This document shows, piece by piece, positions 8,256 to 16,625 of a stretch of DNA of 64,000 nt. How positions within the stretch are numbered: the stretch's first letter is position 1; every line of letters begins with the position of its first letter. The DNA lies in NCBI GenBank assembly GCA_012729765.1, contig JAAYCM010000109.1, forward strand, positions 62,001 to 126,000, read 5' to 3'. A model generated the notes under the pieces. The model did no database searches. It was given only the letters and a program-made list of their open reading frames with translations, and was not told the origin of the DNA. Made by a program: the position numbers and the translations under genes. This stretch comes from Chloroflexota bacterium. Its GTDB lineage: Bacteria; Chloroflexota; Anaerolineae; Aggregatilineales; Aggregatilineaceae.

Positions 8256-9184
8256 TCGGAGACCTGCTCAACGCCACCGTTCTGATCGGGATCGCCAGCT
8301 CCGGCATCCAGCTTGCGACGCCCTACCTGTATGCCAGCATCGGCGAGATGTTCGGCCAGCGCAGCGGCGTGCTCAACCTCGGCGTGGAAGGCATGATGCT
8401 GATGGGCGCCTTCACCGCCTTCTATACCGTTCACAACACCGGCAGCCTGGTCCTGGGGGTGCTGGCCGCGCTGATGATCGGCGCGCTGATGGGCCTGGCG
8501 ATGGCCGTGATCAGCGTCACGCTCCAGGCCGAGCAGGGCATCAGCGGCATCGGCATCTACCTGTTTGGGCTGGGGATGAGCGATCTGCTGTTTCAGAAGA
8601 GCTTCAGCCAGATCGTGACGGTGCGCGGCTTCCCGACTATCCGTATCCCGCTGCTCAGCGAGATTCCCGTCATCGGCGAAGTCTTCTTCGAGCACAACCT
8701 GCTGGTCTATGTCGCGTTTGCGCTGGTGCCGCTGGCATGGTTCGTGCTCAACAAGACCACGCTCGGCCTGAAGATTCGCGCCGTCGGGCAGAACCCGCAG
8801 GCCGCCGATACGATGGGCATCAGCGTGGCGCGGGTGCGCTATTTCACCGTTACCCTGGGCGGGATGCTGGCGAGTATGGCCGGCGCGTCGCTCTCGATCG
8901 CGCTGCTGAACGTCTTTCAGCAGAACATGACTGCCGGGCAGGGCTTCATCGCCGTCGCCCTGGTCTACTTCGGAAGCTGGCGGCCCGGCGGCGTGCTGAT
9001 CGGCGCGCTGCTGTTCAGCACGGTCAACGCGCTCCAGCTTTGGGTGCGCACCAAGGGGATCGACATCCCGGCGGAATACGCCTCGATGGCGCCCTATTTG
9101 CTGACGATCCTGGCGCTGGTGTTCGCGTCCAAGCGGGTAGACCAGCCCGCCGCCCTGAGCAAGCCGTTTGAGCGCGGGGACTGA
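8252..9184 (+). CDS. BMP/nucleoside-type ABC transporter permease (second subunit)
   Basis: Second membrane subunit, 310 residues. The ATG at 8252 overlaps the previous stop in ATGA. Family landmarks include the N-terminal ATPYLYASIGEMFGQRSGVLN, L-G-V-E-G-M-M-L-M-G-A near 46, GISGIGIYLFGLG, and the cytoplasmic LGLKIRAVGQNPQAADTMGI near 180. Hydrophobic helices span the rest. It pairs with the first permease in a heterodimer. The longer open frame upstream of 8252 overlaps the first permease in another phase and is not coding. Confidence 0.92.
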   Translation: MIGDLLNATVLIGIASSGIQLATPYLYASIGEMFGQRSGVLNLGVEGMMLMGAFTAFYTVHNTGSLVLGVLAALMIGALMGLAMAVISVTLQAEQGISGIGIYLFGLGMSDLLFQKSFSQIVTVRGFPTIRIPLLSEIPVIGEVFFEHNLLVYVAFALVPLAWFVLNKTTLGLKIRAVGQNPQAADTMGISVARVRYFTVTLGGMLASMAGASLSIALLNVFQQNMTAGQGFIAVALVYFGSWRPGGVLIGALLFSTVNALQLWVRTKGIDIPAEYASMAPYLLTILALVFASKRVDQPAALSKPFERGD

Positions 9185-9307
9185 TGGTCGCCTCCAGCGC
9201 GGCCCGCTCCAACGTGGAGTTAACTCGCCCGGCTCGCGGCCTAAACCGGCCCGGCGCGAGATAACCATAGCAACACGTCGTCCGTCTACCTTTCAGGAGG
9301 AACAGAA

Positions 9308-10369
9308 GTGAGCAAAAAGCATCTACCGCTGTTCGTCGTTGTGATGCTGGTGGTGGCCCTGGCGGTGCCGGTGGCTCAAGCCCAGGACGGAGAACCCTTT
9401 CGCGTAGCAGTCGTGATGCCGAGCACCGTCAACGATCTGGCCTTCAGCCAGAGCATGTACGATGCGCTGGCCGCCATCCAGGAAGAGCGCGGTGAAGAGA
9501 ACTTCGAGTTCGTGTACTCGGAGAATATGTTCATCGTCGATGACGCGGCGACCGCGCTGCGTGACTACGCCAGTGAAGGCTACGACCTGGTGATCGCGCA
9601 CGGCTCGCAGTACGGCGCGTCGCTGGCCGAACTCGCGCCCGACTTCCCCGATACGGCGTTCGCCTGGGGCACCGACATCAACACCTACACCGACGAAGGC
9701 ATCACCAACATCTTCGCCTATGAAGCGCGCTCCGAAGAGGGCGGCTTTGTCCAGGGCGTGATGGGCGCGATGCTCTCGGAGAGCGGCGTGATCGGCATCG
9801 TCGGCCCGATTGAAGCCGGTGACGCCAAGCTGTACGTAGACGGGTATAAGGCCGGCGTGCTCTATACCAATCCTGACGCGGAAGTGATCGTCAACTACAT
9901 CCAGTCCTTCAGCGACCTGGCTCTGGCGGCGGCTGCCGCGGAAGCCATGCTGGAGAGCGACGCCGACGTGCTGACCGGCACGGCGCAGATGGTCCCCGGC
10001 GCGATCGGGCAGGCCCAGGAAGTCGGCGCGCTGTGGTTCGGCACACAGTCCAGCCAGACCAGCCTGGCCCCAGAGATCGTGGTTGCGAACCAGGTCTACG
10101 ACTGGACGGTCGTGCTGGAGCCGATCTTCGAAAATATGGCTAACGGCGTGATGGGCGGCGAAGCCTATGCCCTGACGCTGGAAAACGGCGGGCTGGTGAT
10201 CGATTTCAACCCCGACCTTGAGCTGCCGGAAGAAGTCATGGCGGCGGCTGAAGAGGCGATTGACGCGATCGTCAGCGGCGAGCTGGTGCTGGTGGTGGAT
10301 GAAACCGGCGCGGGCATCACCGTCGAAGAAGGCGAGCCGATGGCCGAGGCCACCGAAGAAGCCGAGTAA
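9308..10369 (+). CDS. BMP family substrate-binding protein
   Basis: Secreted receptor of the nucleoside/sugar-type importer, 353 residues, starting with GTG. AGGAGG at 9295-9300 fixes the start. Signal peptide 1-25 ends in PVAQAQ with a type I cleavage site and no lipobox Cys, unlike most Gram-positive BMP lipoproteins. The BMP family is recognised by VAVVMPSTVNDLAFSQSMYDA near residue 33, SEGYDLVIAHGSQYG near 92, F-A-W-G-T-D near 117, EARSEEGGFVQGVMGAM near 138, GPIEAGDAKLYVDGYKAG near 165. The C-terminus is acidic. It sits between permeases and ATPase, 123 bp after the second permease. Nucleoside specificity is inferred from family knowledge only. Confidence 0.92.
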   Translation: MSKKHLPLFVVVMLVVALAVPVAQAQDGEPFRVAVVMPSTVNDLAFSQSMYDALAAIQEERGEENFEFVYSENMFIVDDAATALRDYASEGYDLVIAHGSQYGASLAELAPDFPDTAFAWGTDINTYTDEGITNIFAYEARSEEGGFVQGVMGAMLSESGVIGIVGPIEAGDAKLYVDGYKAGVLYTNPDAEVIVNYIQSFSDLALAAAAAEAMLESDADVLTGTAQMVPGAIGQAQEVGALWFGTQSSQTSLAPEIVVANQVYDWTVVLEPIFENMANGVMGGEAYALTLENGGLVIDFNPDLELPEEVMAAAEEAIDAIVSGELVLVVDETGAGITVEEGEPMAEATEEAE

Positions 10370-10391
10370 TCGTATCGGGCGTTTGAGCTTG

Positions 10392-10421
10392 GGGACGCCG
10401 TGCCGGGTGGTGCGGCGTCCC
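10392..10421 (+). terminator. Intercistronic hairpin between binding protein and ATPase genes
   Basis: Perfect 9-bp stem GGGACGCCG / CGGCGTCCC with a 12-nt loop, 22 bp after the binding-protein stop, followed by CATGTAAAAATT without a T-run. It probably acts as an mRNA stabiliser or partial terminator, like the hairpin at 2674. Confidence 0.5.
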
Positions 10422-10465
10422 ATGTAAAAATTAAAGTAATTGAGTGGAGATCGAGGATTACAGGG

Positions 10466-12034
10466 ATGACATCCAACGGCGCACCGCACACCCTTCCGAC
10501 CGGGCACGCCCGCATCGATCATATGGAGATGAAAGGCATCGTCAAGCGCTTTCCGGGGGTGCTGGCTGCCAACCAGGTCGATTTCGACGTGCGGACCGGC
10601 GAGGTTCACGCTCTGCTGGGCGAAAACGGCGCAGGCAAAAGCACGCTGATGAAGATTCTGTATGGGATGTACCAGCCCGACGCCGGGCAGATCACCATCG
10701 ACGGCAAAGTGGCATCGATCCACTCACCCGCCGACGCGATCCGCCAGGGCATCGGCATGATCCACCAACACTTCATGCTGGTTCCCTCATTGACGGTGGC
10801 CGAAAATGTCGCGCTGGGGATGCCCTCGTCGCGTGCGCCGATGCTCGATCTCGACGTGGTGTCGGAGCGCATCGTCCAGCTTGCCAAGACCTACGGCCTG
10901 CAGGTCGATCCGGAGTGCCCGGTGTGGCAGCTTGCGGTCGGCGAGCAGCAGCGCATCGAGATCATCAAGGCGCTCTACCGGGGCGCGGCGCTGCTGATTC
11001 TGGACGAGCCAACCGCCGTGCTGACCCCGCAGGAAGTCGATGATCTGTTCGTCACGCTGCGCCAGATGACCGCCGACGGTCACGCCCTGATCTTCATCTC
11101 GCACAAGCTGCACGAAGTGCTCAATATCAGCGACCGGATTACCGTGCTGCGCGATGGCTGCGTGGTCGGCTCGGTGCCGGCCCAGGGCGCGACTAAGTCC
11201 GGCCTGGCGCGGATGATGGTCGGGCGCGACGTGGTATTCCAGTACAAGCGCGACGAGGTCCAGACCGGCGATGTGCTGCTGCGTGTCGAAGACCTCACGG
11301 CCCAGAGCGATCGCGGCACCCCGGCCCTGCGCGCAGTCTCGTTCGACGTGCACGCCGGCGAGATTCTGGGGCTGGCGGGTGTGTCGGGCAACGGGCAGCG
11401 CGAGCTGGCCCAGGTGATCTTCGGGCTGCGCTCCGCGACCGGCGGCAAGGTCTGGTTGGGCAGCCAGGATGTGACCAACAAAGAGCCGGACACCCTCAAC
11501 GCGCTCGGCATGTCGTATATCCCCGAAGAGCGGATGCTCGATGGCGTGATCACCGATTTCACGGTGGCCGAAAATGTTATCCTGCAAGAGCACGGCCAGG
11601 CCCCTTGCTCGCGGGGACGCCTCTTCCTCAACCCGCGCGCGATTCTCCAGCGCTCCAGCGAATTGATCCGCGCTTTCGACATCAAGACGCCCAACGCCAA
11701 CACGCCGATCAAGAGCCTGTCCGGCGGCAACATCCAGAAGCTGATCCTGGCCCGCGAGCTGCGCCGTAAGCCGCGTGTCTTGATCGCCGCTCAGCCCACG
11801 CGCGGCGTGGACATCGGCGCGACCGAATACATTCACCAATGCCTGCTCGACCAGCGCGCGCAGGGCACGGCGACGCTGCTGATCTCCGAGGACCTGGACG
11901 AGATCATGGCGCTGTCCGACCGGATCGCCGTGCTGTACGAGGGGACGGTCGTCGGCATCGTGGATCGCAAGGATGCCAATGTCGAGCAGTTGGGACTGAT
12001 GATGGCCGGGGTGCGGGCCGACGCCGCGAGCTAG
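10466..12034 (+). CDS. BMP/nucleoside-type ABC transporter ATPase (two cassettes)
   Basis: Energising subunit with two fused ABC cassettes, 522 residues. ATG at 10466 is chosen with GAGG about 10 nt upstream; an in-frame start at 10400 lies within the intercistronic hairpin. Cassette 1 has Walker A GENGAGKST (about 52-60), signature VGEQQR, Walker B LLILDEPTAVL. Cassette 2 begins near residue 270 and has the degenerate Walker A GVSGNGQRE, signature LSGGNIQK and a changed Walker B region (VLIAAQPTRG). One intact and one degenerate nucleotide site is normal in sugar and BMP-type ATPases. It is the last gene of the four-gene operon. Confidence 0.93.
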   Translation: MTSNGAPHTLPTGHARIDHMEMKGIVKRFPGVLAANQVDFDVRTGEVHALLGENGAGKSTLMKILYGMYQPDAGQITIDGKVASIHSPADAIRQGIGMIHQHFMLVPSLTVAENVALGMPSSRAPMLDLDVVSERIVQLAKTYGLQVDPECPVWQLAVGEQQRIEIIKALYRGAALLILDEPTAVLTPQEVDDLFVTLRQMTADGHALIFISHKLHEVLNISDRITVLRDGCVVGSVPAQGATKSGLARMMVGRDVVFQYKRDEVQTGDVLLRVEDLTAQSDRGTPALRAVSFDVHAGEILGLAGVSGNGQRELAQVIFGLRSATGGKVWLGSQDVTNKEPDTLNALGMSYIPEERMLDGVITDFTVAENVILQEHGQAPCSRGRLFLNPRAILQRSSELIRAFDIKTPNANTPIKSLSGGNIQKLILARELRRKPRVLIAAQPTRGVDIGATEYIHQCLLDQRAQGTATLLISEDLDEIMALSDRIAVLYEGTVVGIVDRKDANVEQLGLMMAGVRADAAS

Positions 12035-12167
12035 CCGCGCCGGACGCCGTTCTCTCATATATTTCTACGTTTCGCTAACGGATTCTGCGCGCCGTTTGCA
12101 GTACAATCTGCGTATTCACTCACAGCACACGCTGTTGGATTGATCGCGTAGAACCGAGGTTGAACGG

Positions 12168-12956
12168 ATGTATCGTTACCAGCCCCCCCCCTCACCCGAT
12201 TCTGAGCCGGAGCCGCCGGCGCCGTTCCGCCGGATCGCGGTGCGGATGCCGGTCGTGGTCCCACGGCTGACGTATCTGCTGCTGGGCGGGATCGTGCTGA
12301 TCTACTTGTACTACATGGCCCTCTCCCCGCTGGAGAAAAACGCCTTTCTCAGCGACTGGGCCAAGGTCAACGAGCCGATCCGTAATGGCGAATATTACCG
12401 GCTGGTCAGCTCGATGTTCCTGCATCTCAACCTGATGCATATCCTCTTCAACGGTTACGCGCTCTACATCATCGGGCGCGACGTCGAATCGCTGTTTGGG
12501 CATGTGCGCTTCGCAATCATCTACTTCCTGGGTGGGCTGTCGGGGGCGCTGGCGAGCTTCGTATTCACCGATGCACCCTCGGTCGGGGCGTCGGGGGCGA
12601 TCTTCGCCATCTTCGGCGCGGAGATGATCTACTTCTATAAGCACCGCCACCTGCACGGCGACGCCGGGCGGCAGCACTTGCGCCAGTTGATCCTGCTGAT
12701 GGTGCTCAACCTGGGGTTGGGCTTGTTCTCGACGGCGACCAATTTCCGCATCGACAACGCCGGGCACATAGGCGGGCTGGTTGGCGGGGTGGTGCTGGCG
12801 TGGTTTATCGCGCCGGAATACAACGTGCAGCGCGATCCGGCAGTCGAGGGCGGGCTGCGGGTGGTAGACCAGAACCCCATGCCGCGCTGGGCGCTGTCGT
12901 CGGTGCTCTATGCCGCCGGGCTGGCAGCGGTTCTGGCCTACGCAATAACGGCTTAG
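12168..12956 (+). CDS. Rhomboid family intramembrane serine protease
   Basis: Predicted membrane serine protease of 262 residues that cleaves transmembrane substrates. The catalytic Ser is S142 in GASGAIF and the His is H200 in DNAGHIGGLVGG. The oxyanion/loop motif HLNLMHILFN lies at 86-95. The N-terminal 20 residues are proline- and glutamate-rich and cytoplasmic, and at least six hydrophobic helices follow. GAGG lies about 9 nt before the ATG. A TACAAT hexamer at 12102-12107 could be a -10, but no good -35 is seen. It converges on the peroxiredoxin gene with stops 4 bp apart. The substrate is unknown. Confidence 0.9.
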   Translation: MYRYQPPPSPDSEPEPPAPFRRIAVRMPVVVPRLTYLLLGGIVLIYLYYMALSPLEKNAFLSDWAKVNEPIRNGEYYRLVSSMFLHLNLMHILFNGYALYIIGRDVESLFGHVRFAIIYFLGGLSGALASFVFTDAPSVGASGAIFAIFGAEMIYFYKHRHLHGDAGRQHLRQLILLMVLNLGLGLFSTATNFRIDNAGHIGGLVGGVVLAWFIAPEYNVQRDPAVEGGLRVVDQNPMPRWALSSVLYAAGLAAVLAYAITA

Positions 12957-12960
12957 AGGA

Positions 12961-13419
12961 TCAGCCCGCCAGGAATTTCGTCGCGCGCGCGACGCTGTCC
13001 GCTGGGCTGACCTTGACCTGCGCGTCCACGATGTTGCCGTCTTCGTCGATGATCCAGTGCGAGCGGATCACGCCCATATATTTCTTGCCGTAATTCGCCT
13101 TCTCGCCCCACGCGCCCCACTGTTCCAGCACGGTGTGATCGGGATCGGACAGCAGATCGTAGGGCAGATTCTCGGCTTCCTTCCAGGCTTTCAGGTCTTC
13201 CGGCGGGTCTGGGCTGAGGCCGAGCACGGTCGCGTTGACGTTCTCAAGGCGCGGGAAGCTGTCGCGCAGGCCACACGCCTGGGCCGTGCAGCCCGACGTG
13301 AACGCCTTGGGGAAGGCGAACAACACGACCTTGCGTCCGCGATAGTCGCTCAGCCGCACCGTCTCACCATTCTGATTCTTCAATTCAAAGTCCGGGGCTT
13401 TTTCGCCAACAGCAGGCAT
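12961..13419 (-). CDS. bcp: Thioredoxin-dependent peroxiredoxin (Bcp/PrxQ type)
   Basis: Cytoplasmic thiol peroxidase of 152 residues that reduces hydroperoxides using thioredoxin. The start MPAVGEKAPDFEL is typical. The peroxidatic and resolving Cys are five residues apart in TSGCTAQACGLRD, as in Bcp/PrxQ. The catalytic Thr and the downstream W-G-A-W-G-E-K and S-H-W-I-I-D-E-D-G elements are present. AGGAGAAG precedes the ATG. The 5' region contains a perfect 10-bp inverted repeat (13443-13471) that could be an operator or leader hairpin. Confidence 0.93.
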   Translation of the reverse strand: MPAVGEKAPDFELKNQNGETVRLSDYRGRKVVLFAFPKAFTSGCTAQACGLRDSFPRLENVNATVLGLSPDPPEDLKAWKEAENLPYDLLSDPDHTVLEQWGAWGEKANYGKKYMGVIRSHWIIDEDGNIVDAQVKVSPADSVARATKFLAG

Positions 13420-13442
13420 AAGTCTTCTCCTGATTCAAATAG

Positions 13443-13471
13443 CTATCCCGGTGTGTGCGGGACCGGGATAG
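13443..13471 (-). repeat. Perfect 10-bp inverted repeat in peroxiredoxin leader
   Basis: CTATCCCGGT and ACCGGGATAG flank a 9-nt loop, 24 bp upstream of the bcp start. It may be a redox-regulator operator or an mRNA hairpin. No T-run follows on the minus strand, so it is not a terminator. Confidence 0.5.
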
Positions 13472-13585
13472 TGGCTCGAACAATGAGAATGTAGCACACT
13501 CGCCAGCACGGAGCGACAAAAGCGGCGGTGTGCTGCGTTGTTCGACGGCTATAAAATTGTGCCTGCGGCGGCGCGCGCTCGCGGC

Positions 13586-14260
13586 CTAGTGCAGCGTGCG
13601 CAGTACGGCCAGCACGCGCCCCTGGATATTGACCTGATCCGCACTGACATAGATCGGGTCCATCATCGGGTTGGCGGGCTGGAGCCGCACCTGCCGGCCT
13701 TCCAGGAAATATTTCTTCAGCGTCGTTTCGCCGCGCTCGCTGAGCCAGACGGCGACCATATCGCCGTTTTTGGCCGTGTTCTGGCGGTTGAGCACGATGA
13801 TATCGCCTTCGGCCACCATCGCGTCGATCATCGAGTCGCCGGTGACACGCAGCGCAAAGAGGTCCTGCCCCTGGAAAGCACCGATCAGGCTCTGCGGCAC
13901 TTCGATCACGTCGTCCGCATCGTAATAGTAGCCGAAGTCTTCACCGGGCAGCGGGACTGGGGCGCTGGCCGCGATCTTACCGACCATCGGGACGGGCACC
14001 AGGCTGGCGAGGTCGGCGTACTGGACCGGCATCTCTTCCGAGGTCTGGCTGACCAGCCGCAGACCGCGCGAGACTTCCGGCTGGCGCTCGATATAGCCGC
14101 GCTCGACCAGCTTATTGAGGTTGTAATTCACCACTGAGGTCGAAGCGATGCCGACATGCTTGCCGATCTCGCGGATGGTGGGCGGATAGCCGTTCTGCGC
14201 GATGAATGTTTCGATATACTCCAGAATCTTCTTCTGCCTTGCCGAGAGATTATTGTTCAT
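13586..14260 (-). CDS. lexA: LexA repressor
   Basis: SOS-response repressor, 224 residues. ATG at 14260 is chosen for GGAG just upstream and because MNNNLSARQKKILEYI is the usual LexA start. The N-terminal winged helix-turn-helix (about 1-70) includes YPPTIREIGKHVGIAS. The C-terminal peptidase has Ser143 in VTGDSM and Lys182 in ETTLKKY, the self-cleavage dyad. The scissile region reads VGKIAASAP (93-101), so the bond is Ala98-Ser99 where the family normally has Ala-Gly. Upstream lie a consensus-like promoter with an SOS box in its spacer and a second imperfect box, so it is very likely autoregulated. Confidence 0.95.
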   Translation of the reverse strand: MNNNLSARQKKILEYIETFIAQNGYPPTIREIGKHVGIASTSVVNYNLNKLVERGYIERQPEVSRGLRLVSQTSEEMPVQYADLASLVPVPMVGKIAASAPVPLPGEDFGYYYDADDVIEVPQSLIGAFQGQDLFALRVTGDSMIDAMVAEGDIIVLNRQNTAKNGDMVAVWLSERGETTLKKYFLEGRQVRLQPANPMMDPIYVSADQVNIQGRVLAVLRTLH

Positions 14261-14277
14261 GTGTCGCTCCGTGAATC

Positions 14278-14333
14278 CGCACAACAGTTCGAATGTTAAG
14301 AAAATTATAGGCCGAACTATTGTTCGATGTCAA
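14278..14333 (-). promoter_or_regulatory. lexA promoter with two SOS boxes
   Basis: On the minus strand TTGACA (14328-14333), 18-bp spacer, TATAAT (14304-14309). The spacer contains the perfect palindromic operator CGAAC-TATT-GTTCG (14313-14326), matching the Gram-positive/actinobacterial LexA consensus CGAAC-N4-GTTCG. A second box, CGCAC-AACA-GTTCG (14278-14291), has one half-site intact and lies where it would block early transcription. LexA bound in the spacer would exclude RNA polymerase directly. Confidence 0.85.
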
Positions 14334-14397
14334 GGCTGAGCGCCAGATGCAGAACAATTTCAGACTCCATGCACCAGATATGGCGGTTGGCGCGGCG

Positions 14398-14447
14398 TTG
14401 TCAGCATCCCACCGTGTAGCGTATACTTCCAGTAACTTAGGAAGTGC
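14398..14447 (+). promoter_or_regulatory. Promoter of UPF0173 hydrolase with overlapping palindrome
   Basis: TTGTCA (14398-14403), 18-bp spacer, TATACT (14422-14427). The palindrome ACTTCC-N9-GGAAGT starts within the -10 and covers the likely start site, which suggests a repressor site. The regulator is unknown. Confidence 0.55.
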
Positions 14448-14470
14448 GTATTACTTAAGGAGTTGGACGG

Positions 14471-15160
14471 ATGGCAGTTGATATTACCTGGCTGGGGCAC
14501 GCAGGTTTCGTGCTGGACATTGACGATTACCGGGTGTTGATCGATCCCTTCATTACCGACAACCCCCTGGCCCCGGTTGCACTCGAAGACCTGGACGCCG
14601 ACTTTATCCTGCTCTCGCACGGGCACGGCGACCACGTGCGCGACACGCCGGCGCTCGCCCGGCGCACCGGGGCGGAAGTGGTGTCCAATGTCGAAATCTG
14701 CGGCTGGCTGCGGCAGCAGCACGGGATCGAAGTCACGCACGGGATCAACACCGGCGGCGGAGTCGAGCTGGCCTTCGGGCGTGTCGAGCTGACGATGGCC
14801 TTTCACAGCTCGTCCCTGCCCGATGGCTCCTATGGCGGGCAGCCCAACGGCCTGCTGATCCAGACGTACAGCGGGCAGACGATCTACCACGCGGGCGATA
14901 CGGCCCCCTTTATGGAGATGCAGTGGATCGGTGAGGCCGGGATCGACCTGGCGATGCTGCCGATCGGCGATTACTTCACGATGGGGATTGAAGGCTCGCT
15001 GCGCGCGATCCGGCTGCTCCAGCCCCGGACCGTGATCCCGATGCACTACAACACCTTCGACCTGATCGTGCAGGACGCATCGCGCTGGGCGCAGCGGGTC
15101 AATAACGAAACCGATGCCAAGCCGATTGTGCTCGATCCGGGCGGCAGCTACCGGCTCTAA
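14471..15160 (+). CDS. Metal-dependent hydrolase, UPF0173 family (metallo-beta-lactamase fold)
   Basis: Predicted cytoplasmic metal-dependent hydrolase of 229 residues. It has the metallo-beta-lactamase zinc motif HGHGDH (about 51-56), the opening ITWLGHAGFVLDI typical of UPF0173, the later ligands in H-A-G-D-T-A-P near residue 140, and M-H-Y-N-T-F near 196. TAAGGAGTTG precedes the ATG. The physiological substrate is not known for the family. It stands alone between divergently placed lexA and the convergent polysaccharide gene. Confidence 0.9.
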   Translation: MAVDITWLGHAGFVLDIDDYRVLIDPFITDNPLAPVALEDLDADFILLSHGHGDHVRDTPALARRTGAEVVSNVEICGWLRQQHGIEVTHGINTGGGVELAFGRVELTMAFHSSSLPDGSYGGQPNGLLIQTYSGQTIYHAGDTAPFMEMQWIGEAGIDLAMLPIGDYFTMGIEGSLRAIRLLQPRTVIPMHYNTFDLIVQDASRWAQRVNNETDAKPIVLDPGGSYRL

Positions 15161-15166
15161 CGCGCT

Positions 15167-15191
15167 TCACACCCTGGCAGCGCCGGTGTGA
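15167..15191. terminator. Hairpin between convergent genes
   Basis: TCACACC / GGTGTGA, 7-bp perfect arms with an 11-nt loop, filling the gap between the converging stops at 15160 and 15192. It could terminate both transcripts, although no T-run is present. Confidence 0.4.
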
Positions 15192-16625
15192 TCAATAGGC
15201 GCCGTGCGCCAGCAGCACGCGCGGGATGGTCCGCAGAATGATCTGCAGGTCCAGCCCCAGCGACCAGTTTTCGATGTAGTAGATATCGAGCAGGCACATC
15301 TCCTCGAAGGGGACTTCGTTGCGCCCGCTTACCTGCCACAGCCCGGTCAGGCCGGGCAGCACGCGCAGGCGCTGGCGGTGCCAGGGTTCATACAGCTCGA
15401 CTTCCTGCGGCACGGCGGGGCGCGGCCCGACCCAGCTCATCTCGCCGCGCAGGATGTTCCAGATCTGCGGCACCTCGTCGATGCTCAGGCGGCGAATCCA
15501 GCGCCCGACGCGCGTCACGCGTGGATCGTTGACCACTTTGGGATGGCGCGGATCCTCGCCCGTCTGCCGGATCAGATCGGCTTTCATCTGCTCGGCGTTG
15601 ACCACCATCGAGCGGAACTTGTAGACCTTGAAGATTTTGCCGTGCAGCCCGACTCGCTTCTGGCTGAAGAAGATCGGGCCGGGCGAGTCCAGGCGGATCG
15701 CAGCCGCGACGACGAGCATGATCAGCAGCGCCGGGGGCAGGGCCAGCAGCGTGAAGCCGAGATCAAGCCCACGCTTGACAACCCGGTTGCCGGGATGGAA
15801 CTGGGCATCGCTGTTGAGGCCGAGCAGCGGCACGCCGCCCAGCATCTCAACCTGCACCTGGCTCAGGCTCAGCTCGAACAGGTCCGGCACGGTGCGCACA
15901 CGGATATGCTTGCGCTCGCACTCGCGAATGATGCCCAGAATCTTGCGCTGGACATGCCAGGGCAGCGTGATGATCACGGTGTCGATGCGCTGGCTGTCGA
16001 TCACCTGGGGCAGGTGTTCCAGCGTGCCCAGCGCCGGGACGCGCCCCAGGTTGCTGAAACCGCGCTCCGGGTCGTCATCGACAAAGCCGATCACCTTGAA
16101 GCCCAGGTCGGGCCGGGCGACCATCGTCTGCAGCACGGAACGCCCCACCTCGCCCGCGCCCACGACCAGCACATGCTCGACGCCGATACCGCGCTTGCGA
16201 AGCTGAGTCTGCATCTGCCGCAGCAGCCAGCGCCACACCCCCAGGATCGCGATCACCAGCACCGCTGCCTGGACGATCAGCAAGCGCGAGAACACCAGCG
16301 GCTGCAGCAGGAAGCTGATCGCCATCACGATCACGGCGGCGTTGGTCGCGCCGTTGCCGATGCTGAACACTTCGTCCCACCAGGTGCGGCCCCGGCGCTC
16401 ACGATAGAGTCCGGCGCGCAGACTGGCGACGACCATCAGCGCGGCAAACGTCAGGGCATAGGGAATGTACGGGGTAAAGGCCGCGACGTTGGCCTCGTCC
16501 ACCGGCTGCAAGAACTGGACCTCGTAGCGCAGATAGTACGAGAGCAGAAACGCGGCCAGCACGAGCAGGCCATCGGTAACAGGTAGGAACCAACGCGGCT
16601 GGTTAAAAGCGGTACGGTACACCAT
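15192..16625 (-). CDS. Polyprenyl glycosylphosphotransferase (exopolysaccharide initiating sugar transferase)
   Basis: Inner-membrane enzyme of 477 residues that transfers a sugar-1-phosphate to undecaprenyl phosphate to start polysaccharide synthesis. The N-terminal half has about four membrane helices. A Rossmann-like segment follows (VLVVGAGEVGRSV near 158). The C-terminal bacterial sugar-transferase domain begins near 290 with a membrane helix, then KVYKFRSM, RRLSIDEVPQIWNILRGEMS, WVGPRP and LPGLTGLWQVSGR. The start abuts the stop of the upstream glycosyltransferase (TGAATG), so the two are coupled. The sugar specificity cannot be told. Confidence 0.93.
   Translation of the reverse strand: MVYRTAFNQPRWFLPVTDGLLVLAAFLLSYYLRYEVQFLQPVDEANVAAFTPYIPYALTFAALMVVASLRAGLYRERRGRTWWDEVFSIGNGATNAAVIVMAISFLLQPLVFSRLLIVQAAVLVIAILGVWRWLLRQMQTQLRKRGIGVEHVLVVGAGEVGRSVLQTMVARPDLGFKVIGFVDDDPERGFSNLGRVPALGTLEHLPQVIDSQRIDTVIITLPWHVQRKILGIIRECERKHIRVRTVPDLFELSLSQVQVEMLGGVPLLGLNSDAQFHPGNRVVKRGLDLGFTLLALPPALLIMLVVAAAIRLDSPGPIFFSQKRVGLHGKIFKVYKFRSMVVNAEQMKADLIRQTGEDPRHPKVVNDPRVTRVGRWIRRLSIDEVPQIWNILRGEMSWVGPRPAVPQEVELYEPWHRQRLRVLPGLTGLWQVSGRNEVPFEEMCLLDIYYIENWSLGLDLQIILRTIPRVLLAHGAY

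Noticed and set aside
10400-10465. Earlier start for the BMP-type ATPase
   Set aside because: The region is the intercistronic hairpin and lacks a ribosome site; the family N-terminus begins downstream.
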